Assembly: GCA_933228895.1 (NCBI GenBank)
Contig: OW121852.1
Coordinates: 129,885,544-129,949,543 of the forward strand
DNA from: Platycnemis pennipes
Lineage: Eukaryota; Arthropoda; Insecta; Odonata; Platycnemididae
DNA: 64,000 nt
Direction: 5' to 3'
The notes under the pieces were generated by a model. It did no database searches and was not told where the DNA came from. It was given only the letters and a program-made list of their open reading frames with translations. Shown piece after piece: positions 1 to 9,765 of this stretch. Numbering within the stretch: position 1 is the stretch's first letter; the number at the start of each line of letters is the position of its first letter. The position numbers were made by a program, and so were the translations under genes.

Positions 1-705
1 AAGCCCAAGGAAATTTAAACTATGAGTGACTTGAGATCGGCCGCAAAGCACTGTTAAAACAACTAACTTCAACTTAAATCAATAAAAACACATAATTATT
101 CCACTAGATCTACATTCCACTAGAAATCTACACAATAAAATGTATAAAGCCGCAATGGGCATAGAATATTCGGTATTATTGCAGATAGAAATATATACTG
201 ATATGCGGATGACAAGGTTACTTTTTTATGAAACTCATATATTCTACGCCAAATGTTAAATATATGTCAAAAGAACAAATGGTTCGATCCCCAAAATGTA
301 TCCAAAAATGATTTAGCAAAACGCTGCAGGCCCGGGAAAAGTACCAACTTTAATATGATGAGCCAATAAATTTCAAATATTTTATAAGTTATTTGAAGAA
401 GGTAATGAGCAATGCAAGAAATATCAGCATAATATCACTAAAATGAGATATAATTGAGCAATTACTTAGTTGGTCACTTATATGAAATTAAATGAGCTCT
501 AAGAGGTCAAATTCTTATTTGCTATTATGTTCTACGCAATACGTGAGTACAAGATCGCAAATAAGTGAAGTAATGTAGAACATAGGTAGTCGAAATTTCT
601 TTAGAAAAATCTACACGGTTTCCGTAAGAGCAGATCTTGAGAAGTTCAACTGGTATTATTTTTTTTAAACATTCATCAAACAGGCGATATAAAAACGCAT
701 TTATG
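1..705. other. No recognisable feature
   Basis: AT-rich non-coding sequence; I see no gene, tRNA or repeat shared with the rest of the window. Confidence 0.5.
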
Positions 706-708
706 CCA

Positions 709-1010
709 GATTCTATTTAGATTTCAGGAAGACAATTGACAAGGCTTTTCGTTACAAGCTAATATCCAAGCTTAGGGCGTGTGGAATCACTGAAAATGTT
801 ATAAATTGGATCAAAAAACTTCCTCAATGATTATGAGCAAAACTTACAATATCAATAAAGTAGCATCGATGGAAACAGATCTGAATTGGTTAAGGCAATT
901 TTAATGTGCGCACAAGGAATTTCACGAGGTCCCGTTCCATTCATTATTAAAATGAACGCCATAAATAACAGCGACAATGTAAGATTTTTGGCAGATGATG
1001 CCACACTTCA
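709..1010 (+). pseudogene. Decayed LINE reverse transcriptase remnant
   Basis: With frameshifts and stops, the + strand reads like a non-LTR RT: an LDFRK...DKAF stretch (family consensus LDFxKAFDxV) followed by KLISKLRACGI, WIKK, a decayed GVPQGS region and then VRFLADDA (FADD catalytic motif). No intact ORF remains. It could belong to either LINE group seen elsewhere in the window but is too degraded to place. Confidence 0.6.
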
Positions 1011-1805
1011 CTGAAGATAGGTACTGAATGGCATAATTCCTTATTTCCATTCCTTAGGGTAATAATCGAAAAAACTCATAAATCTTCAAGTGAAGGAAAG
1101 TGGAAAATGATGAGGGTCGCTTAAAATCAGCTTCCATTCCCTCATCCGGTTTATGGCTACAACAGGAAAATCAATAAATTTCGGACCCTTTCCACTTTTA
1201 GCCGTCCCTCTCAACACCGACAGTGAACCTTTTGCCCTACTATAATCCATAATTTCATCCTTATTATTTCTGTCCTCTCTAAAAGAACCTCATTGACTCA
1301 ATTTCTTGATGAGTGCATACCTATCCTCATTCCTGCAACTCAGTCTGCTTGAAACGATAACTCTTAGAATAATATTTGGCAGAAGATTTCCGTTCACTTT
1401 ATTACCAGGGCGCGAATGTGCATATTTTCAGGTGACAGCTCCTTTCTTCGCTAGTTTCTTCTCCCCCAAGATATGAGCTTCCTTTACGAAAGGTTGTTAT
1501 ATGATAGAAGCTCACTTCTTCTTGCTAATTAATGCATAGGAGTTGCTTATTTTTAATGCGATCTGATAAATCGCATCTGGGATGATCTTAAAGGCACAGA
1601 ATATGTCCACTGAATTATGGATGCTGGGACGATCTCTATAAATAGAGATTTGCTGCTAGATATGCAATTTGACACTTCTAATAAGCAGTCGTGGACAAAT
1701 ATACGACGGCAATGCGAAGTTGTATTGGTCTATCTTTGGTTAAGGTAGGCCAATCAAAAGGACATCTGGGAAGATGCAGTGACTTGGCGACGGTCGGCTG
1801 CCAAC
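1011..1805. other. No recognisable feature
   Basis: AT-rich; the 61-codon frame at 1691 has no family resemblance. Confidence 0.5.
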
Positions 1806-2340
1806 AATTGGGGCGTTTACCCGGAACCGAAATCACCATTTTGTACACGAAATTGTTAGTTGGAGATGAAAAATGAATTTTAGTGAAAAAATTAATCTTC
1901 TAACCACAACCATTCACTATTAAATCAAATATTTAAAAAAAGCAAAAGGTGACGCCCACCGAAGAAGCTGCTTTGATATCATTGACGTCATTTTCATCCC
2001 ATTCTTGACTGCTTTTGGGGAAGGAAAGGGAGTGGAGGGGGTTCTCGGAAGGTCTGCTCGCACAGAGCCTGTCGCAGTCTCTCCTATTGGCATAGTCAGC
2101 TGTGCCCCCCCACCTTTGCGATAAGGCAAAGTAGCGTCTTGGGCTCAATTGTGAATGGACGAAGTCAATGACGTCAGATGTTGCACCACGCCCACTTTTC
2201 CGAAAGGGTTAAAAACATCAGTTTTTCGCCACTTATAACTCGAGAAATAATTGACGGATCAAAAAACGGAAAAATATGGGTCTTTTTGTTTTACAAACTC
2301 TATCAGATCTAGCAATAAAAAATATGCTTAACGACCCCAC
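1806..2340 (+). mobile_element. TIR element family M1, copy 1 (~530 bp, MITE-like)
   Basis: The ends resemble GGGGCGTTTAC... and its imperfect inverse ...ACGACCCCA. The internal signposts shared by all copies are ACACGAAATYGTTAG near the left end, a central GACGTCAGANGTTGC, and CTCGAGAAATAATTGACGG near the right end. No ORF. This copy has diverged termini and no visible target duplication. Confidence 0.75.
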
Positions 2341-3056
2341 TATACATATCATCATACAGAGGAGAGGGCAGCAGTTCTTCTTATAAGTGAAGGTTGAGGC
2401 GGGGGCTGTTTGTACAGCGACACTCATAGCACTGCAGCAATGAAACATTTACTTTGACGGTTATAATACTGCGATATGTGAGGCAAGGAAATCTCATTAT
2501 TCACCCAAGGAGACGCAGCTACTCCACTAGTTTCAATTATTTAGACATAGGGATGGAACCCTCTCGATAATTTAAATATTCATACGGTAGATTGGTCCCT
2601 GAATAGTATCACCGGACGGAGATTACCCGAGAGAATAAATCAGTAACGTGTGATAAGAAATATAGGGCACAAACATGGCAGCTAACATCTCTTTGGTTCT
2701 GTTGAGATGAAAAGTCCACATCCTGAAAGTGGAAATGCGTAAAACATCACATTTTAGAAACCAAAGAAGTATCTCGAGGAAGGATACTGTTGGAATGAAA
2801 GCAAGAGGGTTACATCCATTGGAGAATTAAATTACAATCTAGGATGATGTATAATGCTTAGAAAAAGCGCCGTAATGCAATTAAATGACTCTCTAAAGTT
2901 TAGCGGAAGGATAATAAAGGTAAATATTGAGTCAAAGTTTAAAGACACCGTCATGGTGCTGATCTACTTGAATACGACAGTCATCTTCATCAGTATTTCA
3001 ATTCTAGGATTGGTTTACTGCGGCCCTCCATTCTGCCCTATTCAGTGTTAATTCCC
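2341..3056. other. No recognisable feature
   Basis: Non-coding; short open frames without motifs. Confidence 0.5.
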
Positions 3057-4020
3057 TCACGCCCTGGTATGTTTTTTTCTTTCACGTCCTTCTTTATTTT
3101 CCCATATAAACTTGTCCCTTGATCTTCTTCGCGGGACCTTCCCTTCAATCTTCCCTTCTATTATATTTCTAACTAATTTATTGTGCCTCAAGGTATGTCC
3201 AATCCATCTGGTTCTTCTTCGCCGTAGGGTTTTCCATATTGTCCTTTCTTCATCTGCTCTTCTGTTAACCTCTTCGTTCCTCACTTTATCTGTCCATTAA
3301 ATCTTCAACATTCGCCTCCAATTCCTCCGATGCCTCCAAGGCTTCAATTCTTCGCTTGTCTGCTTTCCCGATGTTCCATGTCTCTGATCCATAGAGTGCC
3401 ACGCTCCATACGAATGTTTTGATGAAGTGCTTCCTTGTTCTCAGCCGTAGGTTTTTTGTGCACAGTAGTTGTCTCTTCTTTATAAACGCCTCCTTAGCTT
3501 GTGCTATTCTTCGCTTGATGTCCATTGAGCTTCTTCCATCCCAAGTTATAGTGCTGCCGAGATAGGTGAAGTTCTCCACTTACTCAAATTTCACACCTCG
3601 AATTGTGATATTTGCCCTAAGCTTCTCTCTTCCGCACACTATGATTTTAGTTTTCTTCTTACTGATGCTCATATTATATTCTTCAGGTACTTGGTCCATT
3701 GTGGTCAAGAATGCTCGCAAGTCCTCTCGACTTTCTGCTACAACTGCGATGTCATCAGCAAACCTTAGCAAGTATATTTCTTCGCCATTCACCTTGATAC
3801 CCTTGATACCAATTTCCTCTGCGTCTCTTATGGCTTATTCCAGGTATATATTGAATAACGCTGGGGAGAGGTTACATCCTTTTCTGACTCCTTTACTTAT
3901 TTTGCCTTCTATTCTCCTTCCGTCTTTCATTCGCATTGTGGTGACCTGGTTCTTGTAGATGCTATCTTCTATCCACTGAAGTTGGATAAAGGAAATTTTT
4001 TTACGTTTTTCCAGTTTCAC
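3057..4020 (-). pseudogene. RTE-like LINE reverse transcriptase, 5'-truncated and frameshifted
   Basis: Three consecutive minus-strand frames together read as the second half of an RTE/BovB-type RT: GCNLSPALFNIYLE (the G-x-L-S-P-x-L-F motif), LLRFADDIAVVAE (catalytic ADD), NFTYLGSTIT, a VWSVALYGSETW motif, and finally RRTRWIGHTLRHN with IEGKIEGK. The FADD-YLGS-LYGSETW-WIGH order is the known RTE signature. Frame changes and stops near 3285 and 3580 break it, so it is not functional. The endonuclease is missing upstream of 4020. Confidence 0.8.
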
Positions 4021-4739
4021 CTGGAGTGTCCAAAACGTTTTTACTATGAAAACACGCGCGTATTGGAGGGCAACGTCGTGTCAAAATTTCAAGTCAATTG
4101 ACCGACTACTTACTACGTCAACATACCCAGGCTGAATTTTTATATCTATAGATATGAATTCTATATCAACCTATTATATTTCTTGATGAGGTTGGTCTTC
4201 GCAAACTTCTTGGTACCTCTTGGAGTTTTGATAGCGTTTGTAGTGAACTTTGACACTTTTGTTGAGCTTGAAAATAACCTTTAACATTATTTAAACTTAA
4301 TTTTTGTACTATCTTGAGCGTCTAGAAAACTTGGTAATTGGATCTGCCTTCCAAAGAATTTTGAAATGTCACATTTGAACGACGGTTTTCCCTAAAAAGC
4401 TATTACTGAGATTTCAATTTTGGCACATCATTTCAAATTTCAAAACATGGGAACGTCATCCACTCACAATTTGGTGAAATTCAATGCGTGCCGTCAGAAA
4501 CTATCAAGTATACTCCTGGTCAGTCCTCCAACACAGAACTCGGTAGTCCCTGGGGAATCACATTGGGTCAAGTTTCGGAGCTCGTGTTTAACACCTTCTT
4601 AACTCTGGCTATATCACAGGCTCTCAGTCGGCAGTCGTTGTCGCCAGCGTCTTTCATCATTGGGCATACCGTCGTGAAAACTCTCAATCATCGGGAAACA
4701 AGTTGCTGGGAACTTGACTACTGAATTAAAATAACCTTG
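4021..4739. other. No recognisable feature
   Basis: Non-coding between the RTE fragment and LINE A copy 1. Open frames at 4420-4724 overlap each other and carry no motif. Confidence 0.45.
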
Positions 4740-4868
4740 AAATGTTAGGCACATAATAAAAACACCAGCGTATTATGCTAGATTTGACCAGATAAATAAA
4801 ATTAGAGGGATAGATTGTCGTACTGATAGATTCGAAATGGTATTTTCCCCCCGTAATATAAGAGAACA
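4740..4868 (+). mobile_element. LINE A copy 1, left part (split by a Penelope-like element)
   Basis: C-terminal RT coding end of LINE family A (TPAYYARF.. and IDCRTDRF-type motifs). It is interrupted at AGAGAACA (4861-4868), and the same LINE resumes at 7150 with the same 8 bases. The two halves together are a 5'-truncated A copy. Confidence 0.85.
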
Positions 4869-4984
4869 TAAGAAGTCGTTTCAGGCGTACCTTTGTGGAC
4901 GTTTTTAATATGCATAATGAAACTCAATGGTAATATTCTGCATTCTGTGCCAATTAGTCCGTAAGAAATTCAGTGGAACTCGCC

Positions 4985-5740
4985 AACAAACTGTCTAACA
5001 TTACACCCCCACCCAATAGAAAACTGGTATCATTCGATGTGTCTAATTTATTTACTTCGGTCCCTCCTGTTGAGGCATCCAACATTTCCTTGACGTGGTT
5101 GAAAAGACTATTAGCGCCCCAAAAATTACCAACGACCTTAAAGGCCTTTTAGATTTATGTTTAAGCCAAAATTATTTTCTTTTTAACGGACGTTTTTACC
5201 AGCATTCGACGGGTCTTGCCATGGGATCGCCGATTTCACCAATCCTGGCAGAAATCTTCATGAACTACTTAGAATTGAAACTCTTTGAATCATCACATCC
5301 ACTTACTAAAAACGTTAATTATTGGTTTAGATATGTTGATGACATTATTTGTATGTGGACAGGCACAAAGCAACAGCTAGATGCTTTTTTAGTTTAATTG
5401 AATTCTTTACATAAAAATATTAATTTTACTTTGTAATTTGGTGGTAATGAGATAAACTTTTTAGACTTAACTATCAATATTACAAAGGGACACCATGAAT
5501 TTTCTATTTATCGCAAGCCAAGCGATAATCCCAAGTGACTCGCATCATCACCATAGTAATAAGCTAGCCACCTTGAGGGCTATGGCTCATAGACTGGTAA
5601 ATATACCCATGCCTCAGTGTAATTATGACGAGGAACGGTCAATAATTTATGCGATTGCCACCAGTAACGGTTATACACAGGCCCGGGTGGATAGAGTGAT
5701 TAAAAATGTGGAAAAATCAAAAGCTACACATTTTTAAACT
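4985..5740 (+). pseudogene. Penelope-like reverse transcriptase (P1), broken
   Basis: The frame around 5020-5060 reads VSFDVSNLFTSVP, a Penelope RT motif. It is followed at 5095-5397 by GLAMGSPISPILAE and YWFRYVDDIICMW (catalytic YVDD). Continuing past two in-frame stops (5395-5397 and near 5434) are INFLDLTI and IYRKPSD motifs, typical of the PLE thumb region, then an open frame to 5737. The enzyme would copy element RNA at a nicked target. Stops and 5' truncation make it a pseudogene. Confidence 0.85.
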
Positions 5741-5779
5741 GCACTATCTCCGGACAATAACCCAAATAAATGGTGTTCA

Positions 5780-6263
5780 TTGCCTTTTATCCAAGGTTTG
5801 GCACACAAACTTGAAAAGCTTATTTCCGAGGAAAAACGTAGGGTGTCATTTTATAATTTAGGCACTATGGGTAAAATCCTTTTTAACTCAAAAGACAGAT
5901 ACGCGAAAGAAGGCCTAAGTGGAGTATATTACCTGAAGTGCGAGGACTGCGGCATTTGTTATATTGGCAAAACTGGTCGTAAGTTCAGAGACAGAGTGAG
6001 GGAGCATAGGAGCTCCTATATAAGTGGCAATAATATCTCAAAAATTTGCAGAACATTTGTGTTGTAACGGTCATTTTAGTAATTTTAAATATGAAGTTTT
6101 ACACAGTGGTATTGACAAAGGCTATAAGCTGGATTTTTTAGAACAATTTGAGATTGCTAACTGTGAAAATGTTTTATGTAATGACCATGCAACCTTCTCC
6201 ACCCATTCACCCCTCTTAAAAATCACTACCCTCCCTCCCCACAACCTTCGACCCTCCAGCTAA
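5780..6263 (+). pseudogene. Penelope-like GIY-YIG endonuclease domain (P1), frameshifted
   Basis: After a linker with LAHKLEKLISEEKRRVSF, the frame reads GVYYLKCEDCGICYIGKTGRKFRDRVREH, i.e. C-x2-C next to the YIG of a GIY-YIG nuclease. A frame change near 6040-6060 leads into NGHFSNFKYEVLHSGIDKGYK and LDFLEQFEI, the conserved C-terminal part. This nuclease nicks the insertion target in Penelope-like elements. Confidence 0.85.
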
Positions 6264-6286
6264 TTTTCTTGCTTTAGTTGCGAATA

Positions 6287-6917
6287 CCTCATTTGGAATA
6301 TGCTGCCAGTGTATGGGATCCCTACGAAATCGGTCTAAGTAATGAACTTGAACGTGTGCAGCGAAGATCGGCAAGATTTGTAAAGGGACGATACGATAAT
6401 TATATTAGCGTAACCAGTCTATTAAATGAATTGAAATGGGAATCATTGTCAGATCGCAGGTTGAAATGTAGACTTAATCTCTTCCACAAATTCCAAGGCA
6501 ATATTTTCAGTGATGATGTTAAAAATATTTTACGAACCCCAACTTACTATGGCAGACTGGACCATAATCATAAAGTTAGAGAAATTGATTGCCGAACTGA
6601 CCGATTCAAAATGTCCTTTTTCCCTCGCACAATAAGAGATACGAATAACGGTAAATATGTCCTATCGGAGAGTAGCAATGAATAGCATTGGTAGCTGCAT
6701 GTTGGTATGAGTACTTAAAGCTAACCCTACTAACAGAATGTTTTTGCATGTTTTCTTTGCAATTTCTATGTTTTTAAATAGTGTAGTTCTGACTACTATA
6801 TTAATACTATTCCTTTTTTATGCATGATATGTAGTGCATGTTTGGTGAGCAATCACCCCCTGCCACACACCCTTGTGGTGGCTTGCAGGGTATTATGTAG
6901 ATGTAGATGTAGATGTA
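6287..6917 (+). mobile_element. LINE B copy 1, 5'-truncated
   Basis: Open frame 6278-6685 encodes the C-terminal end of LINE B ORF2 (ERVQRRSARFVKGRYDN... to FFPRTIRDTNNGKY). A 3' UTR follows, with the terminal hairpin CCCTGCCACACACCC / GGTGGCTTGCAGGG and a (GATGTA)n tail ending at about 6917. It lies within Penelope-like P1. Confidence 0.88.
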
Positions 6918-7149
6918 TTCCTCCACAGCCAACAACCTTGCAATGAATCACCTTCCAACCCGTTTCACCCCAACCTAACCAACCCCACCCCCCCCCACCT
7001 TTTCTTTCACCTCCCCCCCCTTTCCCCCTTGAACCTATATATACCTTACCGCCACATGAACATGTACCTTGAAAATGGCTCTGAGTTGCCGATACCCGGG
7101 TCCATTAAATTAGTGTGGAGTATTACCATTGAGTTTCATTATGCATATG

Positions 7150-7381
7150 AGAGAACAGAATAGGCAGTATAGAAAAGGGATAGGTAGGGGAAATATTTAA
7201 GAGTAGTCGGCAGTGAATGATGCATGTATTAAACCCTTAAATATACTATAGATAGTAACAATCTAGGAGCATGAGACCCTATAGTTACTTGTTTGCATGT
7301 CGGTAGTGCAGGCTTGGTGATCTTCACCCCCTGCCACTCACCCTTTTGGGGGCTTGCAGGGTATCGTGTAGATGTAGATGA
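7150..7381 (+). mobile_element. LINE A copy 1, right part (3' UTR, hairpin, GATGTA tail)
   Basis: Resumes at AGAGAACA with the family A 3' UTR (GAATAGGCAG..., TGATGCATGTATTAA...) and ends in the 3' hairpin and GTAGATGTAGATG at about 7380. Confidence 0.85.
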
Positions 7382-8439
7382 ACCTTAGAGGAGCTCACAA
7401 AATTTGCAAAACTGCACAATACCCAGCCGTTGGGCTATGTAGGGAGTGTTGATCTCCTGTGGAAGGGAAATCGTCTGCCAAGCCATCGGAGAAACTTCCC
7501 GCAGAAAGCAGCTCATTGGCTTGGCAAACCAAAACAAATAAAAATTTTAATTTTGAAATCGTTTTAAAATTGAAGAGGACGTACTAAATGAGCCACTTGA
7601 ACAGGACATTGGTGAAATAAAACGATCGTAATATTTAATTAATTGAGAATTACATCAATAAAGCCACCACTAAAGTAAATAAAAAAATGTTTTTTTCGCG
7701 GTTTAATTCGAATCAAATGAAAAAACTTTTTTTCAAACGTATTATTCGTTTAAAATGCTTCCTTCTCTTAGATACTCCTCATTAATCTCATACTGTACAC
7801 TTATTCCAGGAATAAACACTTTACGAAGTTTCCTTTGGTTAAGGGATCGTTGTCCTCGACTTTGCGAGAAAGTTCAGCCGAGTGATATTTTTGTTATTTT
7901 TTATAGAATGGATGAGTATTACTTTGGATAGTGCGAGGAAGCTGTCTTGTCATCATCATGGTAGCGAATTGATGTGCGGAGCTCACTTTTGCCAACGACA
8001 CCAACTCGGAAAGAAATCATCGTATTCTTGCTCGAAGGGAGGAAAAACTATGTCTGGAGTTCTGGAGTTTTAATTTAAGGAGATAATTTATTTCTATAAT
8101 ATACGCAAGTTGGTTGTAAAAAATTTTCCCATTCACTTTGAATTGATTTTTGCTCCTAATTTGTATGTATATTGTAATTATTTTATTACTTTTCTATTTC
8201 ATTCGTTATCGTGAAACATGGAGTTAAACTTATTTCAATCAATATTTGAGAGGTAAGATCATGTCACCTAGCTATACCTATGTACAAATCTATAAGTACA
8301 AAATAAATCTTCGTCCCGAATTTTAACTATAGAGCTTAGACAGTATTTATCAAATAATTTTAGATATTTTCTAGGATCTCCCCAAAACTTACTAGCAAGT
8401 AATAAAATTAAAGGATTACAAACTAGTCAATAGATTTAG
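7382..8439. other. No recognisable feature
   Basis: AT-rich spacer upstream of LINE A copy 2. Confidence 0.5.
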
Positions 8440-9152
8440 ATGATTTGCGCAATAGCGATCCGATAAAAATAAAAACACAAAGATTGAGAGCGTTGAAACC
8501 ATAAGGTATTTAGGTGTAACAATCATCAAGGGTTTATCGTGGGGAGGATACATCCGGGAAATATGCGGCCGAGCGAAGAGAAAGCTAGGATTTATAAAAA
8601 GAGTACTTGGGAAATGTGATGAGAAGACAAAAGAACGATGTTACTTTTCAATGGTTAGGCCCCACCTAGAGTATGCAGCTAGTGTATGGGATCCGAATGA
8701 ATTAGGTTTGATCAGAGAACCAGACAGTGCGCAGCGTAGAGCAGCTAGGTTCGTTAAAAGGTTTTACGATGAGTTGAGTAAAGATTCAGAATTAATAAAA
8801 GAGTTAGAGCGAAGATCATTACCAGAGCGTAGGTTAAGGTAGAGATTAAATCTATTATAGAAATTTCAATCGGATAGCTTTACTGAAGATGTTAGGCGCA
8901 TATTAAAAACACCAGCGTATTATGCTAGATTCGACCAGATAAACAAGATTAGAGAGACAGATTGTCTTACTGAGTAGTCTGTAGTGAATGATGCATGTAT
9001 TAATCCCTAAAATACTATAGATACTAACAATCTAGTTGCATGAGTACCTATGGTTGCTTGTTTGCATATCGGTAGTGCATGCTTGGTGATATTAACCCCC
9101 TGCCATACACCCTCACGGTGGCTTGCAGGGTATTGCGTAGATGTAGATGTAA
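8440..9152 (+). mobile_element. LINE A copy 2, 5'-truncated
   Basis: From about 8480 the + strand follows the end of family A ORF2 (VETIRYLGVTI-like, then HLEYAASVWDPNELG and RRAARFVKR), with stops and frameshifts. The 3' UTR, hairpin (9097-9135) and GTAGATGTAGATG tail follow. It ends 380 bp before receptor exon 1. Confidence 0.85.
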
Positions 9153-9531
9153 TATAGGGGAAAAAATCATCCTTCTTCACCGGGCCTCGAGCCCGGTAGA
9201 TAAACGGCAGTTCGTTACAATGCTGTGTGCCTCATTAAATCTATTAGTAGTAGAATAATATGAGCACTTTGCGGATATATGCGTATAAGAGCACGAAACC
9301 TATGTCATGTCAGACCATAAACATATGTCAGCATTGTATTTTACATTTATTTCGAAAGCAGCCCCTTGCGGCGCTGGTTGTCCTCATGCAAACCAGAGTG
9401 CTCTGGTCCATTCACAAAGCCTATGCATATTAGAGTCGACCCTGAGCACCATGGTGCGATATCCAAACCAGCAGGTTCTCAAGGCGTTTCGCGCATTATC
9501 TGTTACTATTTCCGATTCGACCGCTCCGCAG

Positions 9532-9765
9532 GGCCTGGCGCTGTATGCGGCGGGAGGGGCCGCGGACGGCGGGCCGCTCTGCCGCTGCCGCGACGCCAAG
9601 CTGCCTCCGGATTGGTTCGAGCGGCACGCATGCGCACTCTGCTACCACTACATGCACGAGATGGAGTTCCTCCCTGGCGCCAAGTGGAGCTCCGTGGAGG
9701 GATTGTGGGGCGCCGGCGCCTCCGCAAGGAACATCATGCAGCTGCAGCGGCGTGGGAACGACACG
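9532..9765 (+). CDS. Receptor exon 1 (first recognised coding exon; N-terminal extracellular part)
   Basis: The exon encodes residues 1-78 of the model and is strikingly GC-rich compared with its flanks. The composition change falls exactly at a CTCCGCAG acceptor (AG at 9530-9531). The donor is ACG|GTGGGT at 9766, phase 0, matching exon 2. It contains CRC and ACALCYHYM, plausible first cysteines of the ectodomain, and ends with the sequon NDT. The open frame continues upstream to about 9307 with an ATG at 9451, so a first exon reaching further 5' is possible. No signal peptide is visible in this exon. It is the least certain exon because the N-terminal region is poorly conserved in the family. 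Confidence 0.72.

Larger units (their letters stand above)
4869..7149 (+). mobile_element. Penelope-like element P1 (RT + GIY-YIG), inserted in LINE A and itself split by LINE B
   Basis: Flanked by the 8-bp duplication AGAGAACA (4861-4868 and 7150-7157). It carries a perfect 27-bp inverted repeat at 4908-4934 and 7122-7148. Inside are a 5'-truncated RT, a GIY-YIG endonuclease, a C-rich tract, a TATATATA at 7036 and a hammerhead-like motif near 7068. LINE B copy 1 (6287-6917) interrupts the C-rich 3' region. Stops in the RT make the copy inactive. Confidence 0.85.

Noticed and set aside
9506..9727. Arg/Pro-rich minus-strand frame
   Set aside because: Shadow of GC-rich receptor exon 1.
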